Source: Epithemia pelagica (taxonomy: Eukaryota > Bacillariophyta > Bacillariophyceae > Surirellales > Surirellaceae). From it: a DNA stretch of 64,000 nt. Below are positions 56,722-64,000 of the stretch, piece by piece; position 1 is the stretch's first letter; every line of letters begins with the position of its first letter. The stretch covers positions 1,054,001 through 1,118,000 of the forward strand of contig OX337236.1 in NCBI GenBank assembly GCA_946965045.2, read 5' to 3'. The notes below the pieces were generated by a model. That model made no database searches. It had not been told where the DNA came from and saw only the letters and a list, made by a program, of their open reading frames with translations. A program made the translations under genes and the position numbers.

Positions 56722-58080
56722 TCAAAGATACTGCTGAAAATTCACCTTGTCCGACATCATCCATTCCCCTCGTATTTGGATGTTTTCATCTTTGTGATCA
56801 ACTGGGTCTTGAGCGGAAAGGAGGTGAGCTTGGCCAATCGTCAGGCTCCTCTGGTTTTCATCCTTATCGGCTTCATCAAAGAGATCCGAAAGTAAATCTT
56901 TTTGAATATCAGCCGCTTCTGGATTTCCTTTTTCTCTCTTGTCACTGCCGGTTGCCGAAATTTTTCTGTCTTCTTTCCTTTGCTCTTGAACCAATCGAAT
57001 TCGTACGGCTGTTGAACCAACAAAGTAACCAAGATTGATCCAACCCATCATTTGTTGCGTAGAATAGGGCCCGTGTATTTTCCGATCATTGTTTCCTTCG
57101 TATTCCCAAAGTGCGCCTTTAGCTATGCTCGCATTCCCACTTCCCGATGAGTGGAGATCCGTCGAAATGGAAGCCGGAAGGGCGCGCAAAATGTCTTGGC
57201 GTGTTTGCTGATATATTGATACTTCCCCCTTCATGAACAACGCACTTGCAATCTCAGTGAGATCATTCAAACCTTGCCTTGCTTTGTTCTCGTCAATCTT
57301 TCCATTACTTTCTTGATGGTGTTTTCGTTGTTGTTTCATTGCTTGTCCGTATCGAATAAGAGCGGACGATACGGTTTCCGTTTCTGCGATAAGTGGCAAA
57401 AGCCTTGAATATAGTTCTTCTTTGCTGAGAGAATCCATCTTTTCCTCGCGTTTTTGTTGCTGAAGTTTCTTCTGTTCTTGTTGGTTTTGCCTTTGAAACA
57501 ACGTTATCGAATCTGAGTGTCCCTTCCCAAGTTGAACTTCTTCGTCTCCCCCCTCCTTGAGATTGTCCAACCATGCATCCGCTTCTTCATTCGGAGCGAG
57601 GCCTCCTGCGCCCCTTCGAAAAACATACGTATCTCCCTCGAAATAGCCACTTCCATCTGTTTTCTCGTTTTCCATATTAAATGCTTCAATGGGAATCCCT
57701 TCACTCGCTAAAGATGTTTCTCTGTCACTGTGAGTTGGCAAATCTCGGTCGGGATCGGCGTTCTCGTCCTCACTGAATTGTTTCATCCGACGCTTTCTTT
57801 TGGCATCCAATGTTTGTGCAGTATCAAGAATTGATCCTCCTGCTGCCTCGTCCTCGTCTGGTGTATAATCGTCCACATCATCAATTTCGTCCGCATTCGG
57901 GCGTTCGGGTCGTGGTCGCTTCTTCGGGCGGATGGATGGCTGTTCCTTGTTTGACGTTGTGCTGTGAGTGCTCTCTATTTTGTGGACCTCTGTTGTATCA
58001 CTGAATCTCACAGAGGCAACGTTCTTGGGAACTTGGCTTCTCTTATTGGTTTCCTTGGATCGTTCATTACTCGTAGACAT
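56722..58080 (-). CDS. CD2BP2/Lin1-like U5 snRNP protein with GYF domain, 452 aa
   Basis: The C-terminal GYF domain is clear at about residues 322-355: WEYEGNNDRKIHGPYSTQQM then MGWINLGYF, which fits W-x-Y-x(6-11)-GPY-x4-M-x2-W-x3-GYF. GYF domains bind Pro-rich ligands. In CD2BP2 (U5-52K) and yeast Lin1 the protein joins the U5 snRNP during assembly. Other family hallmarks are the N-terminal RFSDTTEVHKIE (similar to the family's VTPFNM region), DAWLDNLKEG, and a C-terminal EWMMSDKVNFQQYL. The N-terminal 120 residues are charged, with RPKKRPRPERP as a possible nuclear signal. One exon. A degraded partial copy lies 2.4 kb away at 53928-54290. Confidence 0.88.
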   Translation of the reverse strand: MSTSNERSKETNKRSQVPKNVASVRFSDTTEVHKIESTHSTTSNKEQPSIRPKKRPRPERPNADEIDDVDDYTPDEDEAAGGSILDTAQTLDAKRKRRMKQFSEDENADPDRDLPTHSDRETSLASEGIPIEAFNMENEKTDGSGYFEGDTYVFRRGAGGLAPNEEADAWLDNLKEGGDEEVQLGKGHSDSITLFQRQNQQEQKKLQQQKREEKMDSLSKEELYSRLLPLIAETETVSSALIRYGQAMKQQRKHHQESNGKIDENKARQGLNDLTEIASALFMKGEVSIYQQTRQDILRALPASISTDLHSSGSGNASIAKGALWEYEGNNDRKIHGPYSTQQMMGWINLGYFVGSTAVRIRLVQEQRKEDRKISATGSDKREKGNPEAADIQKDLLSDLFDEADKDENQRSLTIGQAHLLSAQDPVDHKDENIQIRGEWMMSDKVNFQQYL

Positions 58081-58354
58081 GGTGTGAGTGTGTTGATCTC
58101 ATGGCTCATGGGAAGAGGCATGGGACAGTGGTAATGAGGACCGCGGATCAGATTCATGCCGAAACTACCTATACCCTTACCTTGGCTACCCCTCCCAACT
58201 ACTAGCTAGAGGAGTACTCCTATCTACTCCTAGCGTAGTACGAAAATGAACCATCACTCCAGAGTATATCTATGTGCAAGGTAGTTCCGTTTGGGAGCAT
58301 TTCGTAGTGTAAGGTGGGTGAATCAGTTCGTTTCCCATCGAAAGGAGTATACTC
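58081..58354. other. GYF gene promoter and convergent flank of FMN reductase
   Basis: This 274-bp stretch holds CTAGCTAGAGGAGTACTCC-type motifs near 58200, similar in style to the low-complexity tract at 48.7 kb. No gene is seen. Confidence 0.45.
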
Positions 58355-59187
58355 CTAGTTGTGTTGAGTTTCCGTTGCGCTATCGACCGATTCTACCGAG
58401 GCGCTCTCTGGGGTGCTCACGGCACCAAAGTCTCCAGCTCCTGCGAGGTGCCGTTCAATCAGTCCACAAGATGCATCACGATTAGCTTCGTCGCGAGCTT
58501 TCAGGAACAAACTTTCAACGGCTGCATGCAACATGCCTTGCTGCTTTTCATCTACCAATTGGACATTTCCGGTGCCACTCCCAGTGTCCTCGGTGCTGAA
58601 TGCCTTGAAAGCGCCTCCAATGGCAACACTGTTGCTAAGCACATTCAATCCCAAATTTTGCAACAAATTACGATGGGGACCAATGGCACGCAATCCACCC
58701 ATTGCCCCTGGAGAGGCTCCAAGAACCAAGGCGGTTTTCCCAGCAAATGTTGCGTACATTGCTCCGTCGTTGTCACCACGTGAACACCATGTATAGGCAT
58801 TTACCAGGAGTGGGGACGGAAACCCATTGTATTCCGGGGACGCAACAACTATAAAAAGAAGTTTGAAGAGCAACTGTGTGAGTTATCGTGGACGTCGCAA
58901 GTCAAAATGGCCTCGTCACATGCCGAACGACACTACTCACTCCAGGCATCAGTTTCTCCCAAGGCAGCTTTGAGAGCGAACGCGCTTTCTGGAATGCCCG
59001 ACGACGCTTCAGTATCTTGGTTGTACATTGGCAAATCATAGTCAGCCAAATTGATCAATCTGGTCTCCGCACCCAGTTGATCGGCCACATTCTTTGCCGC
59101 TCCAATGAGTTGAGTGTTGAACGATCCCTGGCGAAGACTTCCCGACAGAAGAGCAATCTTTGGAGCACGAATTATGATCGACGACAT
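58355..59187 (-). CDS. NADPH-dependent FMN reductase (ChrR/YieF-like flavodoxin fold), 246 aa
   Basis: CDS complement(join(58355..58848,58941..59187)). Exon 1 carries LLSGSLRQGSFNTQLIGAAK (about residues 13-32), the FMN phosphate-binding loop, and LINLADYDLPMYNQD. Exon 2 begins IVASPEYNGFPSPLLVNAYTWCSR and continues with KTALVLGASPGAMGGLRA. These are the signatures of the NADPH-dependent FMN reductase family, which reduces quinones, chromate or azo dyes using FMN. The 92-bp intron (GTGAGT, TTATAG) joins TGG-A to TT and restores the SPEYN block. The last 35 residues (GDFGAVSTPESASVES and on) are acidic and not part of the fold. It is divergent from the App1-like gene. Confidence 0.88.
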
Positions 59188-59595
59188 GTTGATTATTGCT
59201 ACCCTTGTGTACAGAGCGTTTGGGCAGAGATTCTACAATGCAACAACGTCGATTTCAATGGGCACAGGTTTTATGGTGAATGGAACGCGTACGTGTCAAA
59301 AGCGACTGAATGATGCCTTTTCTTTCGAAGAACCCATTGCAACGAAGCTGTGTAAAGTGCAACACAAAGGCAACGATGATGTACCAATATCATCCACCGT
59401 GGTCTTTGTGATAAGAGGGTCTCGAGCAAATGGGGAAAATCGACATAGTGAGCTCTAAGATCGAACAAAAAAGAAAGCTTGTGTGTGGCATTGAAAACCA
59501 CGGTGTAGCGCGGAGTCGCGTATAAACTTCATGCCATGGAGATCAAGATTCACTCGTCCCCACCATGACGTTTTGAAAAAGTCGAGAATGTCATC
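59188..59595. promoter_or_regulatory. Divergent promoter: FMN reductase and App1-like phosphatase
   Basis: This 408-bp region lies between two divergent start codons. No specific site was recognised. Confidence 0.4.
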
Positions 59596-60684
59596 ATGAC
59601 AAGCTTCAGAATGAGAGAGACCGTAGTATCGATATGGCAATGGAGTTTTCCACTGTTGCTGCTGTCATGGCATACAAATGGATTTTATGTGTGCTCCCCT
59701 TTGACTCACATGTCGTCGCCTTGGGCAAAACATAAAGTATCCGGAACAAGTTCGTCGTCTCTGTCGGCATCCGCGGCCGAACATTCGACATTGACTTACG
59801 ACGAGGCACTTTTCACACAAGTTATAAGTGATGTGGATGACACATTGAAGAGCAGTGGAGGAGTCAATATTGCAGGTGTGGCGTTGGGGGGAATCGACGT
59901 GCAATATGCTCGTGGCGAGTTTTATCCAGGGGTTGCCGAATTTATGCTTCATCTCAGCTTGGGCACAGGACCATCGGCAACTAAAGGATACTCGTACGCA
60001 CAAGCGTTAAATACTGTAGATGAGGATGCAAGTGGTAACGATAATCCCGACAATGCCCCCATATATAGCGCATTGACTCCACCCAAGGTGGCAATTCTCA
60101 CGGCTCGCGCCGAGGAATTCAAGGTGGCCTTGAAACTAAAAAACGATTCTTCGCTCGCTGTGGCTTTTCGAAACGCTGGAGAAGGAATGGGTATACCAGG
60201 TTGGGGTCTGGGACCAGTCCTCTATGGCTCGGTGGCAGAATGGATAGTTCAAGATCGAAAAGGGTTGCGCAAATTCACAAATTTTGAACAATTGCTGCAG
60301 CAAGATCCGACGGGAGGTCGCATCATGAACTACGTTTACGTCGGGGACACTGGAGAACTGGACCAAGAGGCTGGCGAAACGATGCTTCGGGAGTATCCAA
60401 CATTGGTCAAGGCAGTCTTCCTTCATTGCGTATCAGATGTTCCCGGAGGCAGGGTTCCCATACCTTTGGCAAAGTTGATAAACGGGCGCCCCATTGTCTT
60501 TTTTCGAACCTATGTCGGTGCAGCGGTGGCAGCCACACAACTTGAACTCATGTCACCCGCTGGATTGTCTCGAGTGATTGATGCTGCCTGTCAACAACTG
60601 GGAAATGTTCCACGGTCCAGCGATAAATGGACAGATTTGTTGGATGACATGGAAAGTGCGAGAGCTATTCTTCAACGTATCTAG
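59596..60684 (+). CDS. App1-like HAD-family phosphatase, possibly plastid targeted, 362 aa
   Basis: A HAD-type phosphatase core is visible: ISDVDDTLKSS (residues 76-86) as motif I with its D-x-D-x-T, AILTARAEE as motif II, and YVGDTGELDQEA as motif IV. This arrangement resembles the catalytic domain of App1 phosphatidate phosphatases (DUF2183), which remove phosphate from phosphatidic acid, so a lipid substrate is plausible but unproven. The N-terminus (WSFPLLLLSWHTNGFYVCSP) looks like a signal peptide with a Phe directly after the likely cut, as in the ASAFAP motif for diatom plastids, followed by Ser-rich transit-like sequence. One exon; ATG at 59596. Confidence 0.75.
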   Translation: MTSFRMRETVVSIWQWSFPLLLLSWHTNGFYVCSPLTHMSSPWAKHKVSGTSSSSLSASAAEHSTLTYDEALFTQVISDVDDTLKSSGGVNIAGVALGGIDVQYARGEFYPGVAEFMLHLSLGTGPSATKGYSYAQALNTVDEDASGNDNPDNAPIYSALTPPKVAILTARAEEFKVALKLKNDSSLAVAFRNAGEGMGIPGWGLGPVLYGSVAEWIVQDRKGLRKFTNFEQLLQQDPTGGRIMNYVYVGDTGELDQEAGETMLREYPTLVKAVFLHCVSDVPGGRVPIPLAKLINGRPIVFFRTYVGAAVAATQLELMSPAGLSRVIDAACQQLGNVPRSSDKWTDLLDDMESARAILQRI

Positions 60685-61767
60685 ACAGAATCGCTTTCTT
60701 TCATGCCCATGGTTTGGAAAAGTCTCCTACGAGTTATCTGTTGTCGGTCCTTACAAACAGTGTTGGCGGTTGGCGTATCAACCGGAGAACGTTCACAGTT
60801 ACTTAAACTCCACTAATGGTAAGGATTACGGATCGGCTTAAACGAAAATGAGTTTCATTGAGATGTCTAGTATTTTTGCGTGCTTCGCTTTATCATTGTT
60901 CCTGAAGCAAGCCGTTCTTTCAACATTGTGGGATCTCCCGAACCGACAGCTATAATAGTAACTGTGACTGACTCCGACTGGATTTGGAGGCTTTTGAGTC
61001 CGGTCGCGCATTTCGGAGTCCTCATCAATTACGCGTCGAAAGATACGCTAACAAGATATTGTTACCATTGTCCCAAATTCCACAGGGTATCTACTCCTTC
61101 ATTCTTGGGGACATCGACGGGGGCACTAACCAAATACCCGTTCCGTTGATCCTCTCAGATCAAAAGGATCTCCATTTCAACTGCCCCAAAGACCAAAGAC
61201 TCCCTCACAACACATCGACAGGCCTACATCCCATCTTTCTCATTGTCTTTCACAACAAGAAACAAAGAACAAAAGGCCAATTGTCCCTGGAATGTCCTTT
61301 GAAAAGCCTCACGAATGAAAAGCTGAAACTTTCGTGCGTCTTCACAACTTCCTATGGGACAACTTCTAACAAAAAGATTTTGGATCTTTCTTTTTCTTTG
61401 TTCCTTCACGCAATTTGTATTGTGCATCTCGAGTCCCAAGATTCTTCTGGATCAGGTTGGATTTCGAATGCGCGTTGCGTAGTAGCTGGATTCTCTCGAG
61501 AGAGTTGGGAGCCGTGATGAAGCTAAACCGCATTCCTGTCGTCGTTGACAATCAAAGTCGGTGGCCTAAGTGGAGTCTCGCATCTATACCGATTACGCAA
61601 CATGATCCATCAACTCCAACGCATGAAAGGATCTTTTCGATCTTTTGAGGAACTCAACTCTCTTGCACAACAAGACAAATCTTCTTCTCACAAAAAAGCC
61701 GTCGACACGAAAGAAAACAATTCTGACTTTCATTGAGTGAAGTTGTGGAACAGATCTGGACTATACC
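60685..61767. other. Intergenic, no gene seen
   Basis: This 1.08-kb stretch has only weak ORFs without features (for example 60984-61517, 61545-61736). The region before 61768 must hold the promoter of the secreted protein. I see nothing else. Confidence 0.5.
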
Positions 61768-62715
61768 ATGACGCTTTCAAACATTCTAACGACCATCCTT
61801 GCAAGCTTTCTTCTCGGCTCCATGCAAACCAAGGCACAAGTGTCACTGACAGGATTTTCGTTGATGGACACAAATTCCGACACGGCATTGGTTTCACCTC
61901 TTCCCAGTGATGCGTACACGATCGTGTTGGATCAGCTCTCCGGACAAGGTCTCAGTATGTCCGCGGACTATAGCGATGCCAACCCATCTGGATCGGTTGT
62001 TTTCGAAACCGAAAATGACGGGGTTACAACTCAACGGACTGAGAATGTTGCGCCATATGCTCTTGGTGGCGATAATAAGAGCAACTTTTCCCCTGTATCT
62101 ATCCTCAGCGAGGTCGGTACTTATGTCATCAAGGCAACTCCTTACTCGGGTAACGGTGGGACTGGAACAAGTGGAACAGAAATCTCGATTACCATTACAG
62201 TGGTCACGACAGCCAATAGCGGACCTTCACCCACACCAGCTCCCGTGCAACCCACTCCAGCTCCCGTGCAACCCACGCCTTCTCCTACACCTGCTCCTGT
62301 CTCGCCCACGCCGCAACCTACCACACCTCAACCCACCGAACACCATCCGGATGTGCGTGAGATTGTACTAGTTCCTGGTGGAGAGGACCCCAAGAATGGT
62401 TGGGCGGATAGCTACTCCTTCGGTGATCGCTGCTATTGTGATGACTCCATTTCCACCTATGATCACAAGATGAAGGACTTTATGGTCGAGTTGGAGGATG
62501 GTAACTGGTACACGGTCGATTATATCTGCAACCACATTATTGGGCCAGGACCTGGTTCTGCGGGCCGTCCTCTGTACAACGACGTTCAGTGCGGCAACGG
62601 ACCACCCAATGATGCGGGTGATGAACACAATTGCCCCGGTCGAGTGGACCTTGGAAGTAGTGGCTGTGGACACATTGGACCAAAATGGAACTTTAGCAAT
62701 GTGACATGGACGTAA
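61768..62715 (+). CDS. Secreted protein: beta-sandwich domain, Pro/Thr linker, Cys-containing C-terminal domain, 315 aa
   Basis: A signal peptide (about residues 1-24, ending MQTKA) leads to a beta-rich domain at 25-145 with LTGFSLMDTNSDTALVSPL, NVAPYALGGDNKSNFSPV and GTYVIKATPYSGNGGTGTSG. Very similar motif chains occur in secreted domains of marine bacteria such as Bacteroidetes (recalled, not searched). A Pro/Thr linker with PTPAPVQ repeats spans 152-192. The C-terminal 120 residues hold six or more Cys (RCYCDD, YICNH, VQCGN, NCPG, SGCG) and no domain I recognise. It is probably exported to the wall or medium. No membrane anchor. One exon with an ATG start; extracellular adhesion or carbohydrate contact is only a guess. 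Confidence 0.72.
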   Translation: MTLSNILTTILASFLLGSMQTKAQVSLTGFSLMDTNSDTALVSPLPSDAYTIVLDQLSGQGLSMSADYSDANPSGSVVFETENDGVTTQRTENVAPYALGGDNKSNFSPVSILSEVGTYVIKATPYSGNGGTGTSGTEISITITVVTTANSGPSPTPAPVQPTPAPVQPTPSPTPAPVSPTPQPTTPQPTEHHPDVREIVLVPGGEDPKNGWADSYSFGDRCYCDDSISTYDHKMKDFMVELEDGNWYTVDYICNHIIGPGPGSAGRPLYNDVQCGNGPPNDAGDEHNCPGRVDLGSSGCGHIGPKWNFSNVTWT

Positions 62716-63044
62716 CGTGCTGCCTCGCCTCACAAGCGGCAATAACGGGAAACAAGTAGACATGGTTTCAAAGAGAGACAGGTCTATGACACATTTTACT
62801 TTTCGCAGCCTTCACTCTCTCGCCACTTTCCCGTGTATCCATTCTGTATCACATTTGCCAACTTCACACGATCATTCATCCAAGATCTACTCAACGAACA
62901 AACAATACTTGACAACTACAAACAGAACTTAGGAATAACGAACCAATTTAGTACAAACGTTATTTCGAAAACTATACACACCACAAAGAATTCCAGATGT
63001 CTTGGACGAGAATGTAGAGCAAAACAGAGATGGTACTGTTTTGC

Positions 63045-63446
63045 TTAATCGTCGTAGTGATATTTGCCTTCCTTTTTGCCACCCTTCTTCTTGTAGGATT
63101 CCTTTTTGCCTCCCTTCATTTTGAGTTTTCCTTTGTCGCCCATCTTGTAGGATTCCTTTTTGCCGCGCTTCTTGACAAGTTTTCCTTTGCCGCCCTTCTT
63201 TGAGGGTTCTGTTACTTTACTTGTGGGTTTCATTGTCGGTTTCATTGTGGTGGGCGTCTTCGTTGGAGAAGACACGGGGGGAGCAACGGGGGAAGCTGTT
63301 GGATCCACATCCTCAACCAATGGGCAAATCCCGCTAATACGGTAGTATGGAACCAATTCGCCACCCAGGGTCATGAGGAACTCGTCGATTGCCCCATCAC
63401 CCCAACCCCATCTCGAGGGAAGGGAAAATGGACTCGCGTGATTCAC
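63045..63446 (-). CDS. Silaffin-like Lys-rich secreted protein, C-terminal part (partial model)
   Basis: The readable frame holds a Cys-containing segment (GGELVPYYRISGICPLVED), a Pro/Thr linker with PTMKPTMKP, and a 60-residue tail almost only of Lys, Gly, Ser and Tyr with two KKESYK units and KKGGKGK/KKRGKKE. Clustered Lys with Ser resembles silaffins, which promote silica deposition in diatom walls; this likeness is compositional. The 5' end is unresolved. The frame has no ATG here (the first codon counted is GTG) and continues upstream as far as a stop near 63519. A nearby open frame (63530-63660; SIDPPNIEPCYVEDGICVQVE) might be the preceding exon, but I could not define a clean splice pair. 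The stop is at 63045-63047. Confidence 0.5.
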   Translation of the reverse strand: MNHASPFSLPSRWGWGDGAIDEFLMTLGGELVPYYRISGICPLVEDVDPTASPVAPPVSSPTKTPTTMKPTMKPTSKVTEPSKKGGKGKLVKKRGKKESYKMGDKGKLKMKGGKKESYKKKGGKKEGKYHYDD

Positions 63447-63499
63447 AGTCCACTCGCAAAAGTCTGGTTCTGGGATCTCCGTAATGGGAAGATCAGCAT

Positions 63500-63535
63500 G
63501 TAGGCTTGCAAAGCCTTAAAGTAGGCCAAGCCTAC
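63500..63535. repeat. Short inverted repeat, 9-bp arms
   Basis: GTAGGCTTG at 63500-63508 and CAAGCCTAC at 63527-63535 are exact reverse complements. AGGCC and AAGGC/GCCTT pairs inside give further self-pairing. It sits where an intron of the silaffin-like gene would be expected. Confidence 0.7.
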
Positions 63536-63880
63536 TTCAACTTGAACACAGATACCGTCTTCCACATAACATGGCTCAATGTTGGGTGGGTCGATTGAAA
63601 TCTGTGCGCCCTCTTCTGTGACACTCCTGCGGGGAAGGGCGACTTGCAGCCGCCAGTCGCAGTTTATGTTTTTTTAGCACCAGTCGCGTTTCCAAATTTG
63701 TATTTGTGTTTTGAAATATTAAATTTGCACCACTGGCAGTTTGTGTTGCATGACCCAATGATATAAGCCTACAGGTCGGAATCCGCGCATGCATGACGCG
63801 CAGGATGGGCTTTTGGCGCCACAGAACGCCGGGCCATTCGCCGTTTGTGTCTACGACACTCATGTTTTGCTAACTCACCT

Positions 63881-64000
63881 ATGACACAACAAACAACAAA
63901 TGAGATTACTATCGTCCATTTGAATCAAGCTGTGCGTTGCAAGATAGCAGATCAATTCCTGGAAGCCAAAGCAAGGAATCAAAATGAGGAACTCAAGATC
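63881..64000 (+). CDS. Start of an unknown gene, cut by the window edge
   Basis: An ATG opens a frame of 40 codons (MTQQTTNEITIVHLNQAVRC at the start) that runs to the last base without a stop. The composition is polar and helical. It is too short to identify, and it may be a first exon or a chance ORF. Confidence 0.3.
   Translation, partial: MTQQTTNEITIVHLNQAVRCKIADQFLEAKARNQNEELKI

Noticed and set aside
63576-63863. Minus-strand ORF of 95 codons near the window end
   Set aside because: It has no recognisable feature; a different frame here may hold an exon of the silaffin-like gene.

Overview
This is eukaryotic nuclear DNA, most likely from a pennate diatom. The clues are short GT-AG introns (64 to 285 bp), a Ty1/copia element of the kind common in diatoms, a precursor with a bipartite plastid/thylakoid-lumen presequence, an HSF-type transcription factor, and a silaffin-like Lys-rich secreted tail. 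The species cannot be fixed from the sequence alone. No rRNA, tRNA or CRISPR was found.

Layout. Positions 1-11.9 kb are nested retroelements: a DIRS-like (RT, RNase H, tyrosine recombinase) element on the + strand whose RT gene is split by an 8384-bp copia element on the - strand. The copia element has 783-bp LTRs, a TCCGT target duplication, an intact 1895-codon gag-pol and an extra upstream ORF. 12.3-31.5 kb is gene-rich: DPY30 (COMPASS subunit), a small membrane protein, a CCDC130/Yju2 splicing factor, a METTL21-type methyltransferase, a three-exon HMG-CoA synthase fused to a ketoacyl-synthase domain, a Cys-rich membrane protein, a thylakoid lumen protein, an ankyrin protein, an Mpv17 family protein and an FAD monooxygenase. 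A 430-bp foldback repeat also lies here.

31.7-39 kb holds a two-ORF non-LTR retrotransposon with zinc fingers, RT and a restriction-like endonuclease, and with extreme A+C bias on its coding strand. 40.3-45.5 kb encodes a 1741-aa tail-anchored coiled-coil protein built from 118-aa repeats. 45.8-47.8 kb encodes a helical-repeat protein. 48.6-52.1 kb is a gene-poor tract of cryptic simple sequence with a 7-bp microsatellite and a 364-bp MITE-like element. 52.2-64 kb returns to genes: an HSF, a decayed fragment of the nearby CD2BP2/Lin1 (GYF) gene, the intact GYF gene, an NADPH-dependent FMN reductase, an App1-like HAD phosphatase, a secreted PT-rich protein, a silaffin-like tail and a gene start cut by the window edge.

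How they relate. Most host genes are unrelated housekeeping or regulatory genes, often in divergent pairs with short shared promoters. The item most worth follow-up is the HMGS-ketoacyl synthase fusion, which could join acetoacetyl-CoA formation and HMG-CoA synthesis in one polypeptide (inference).
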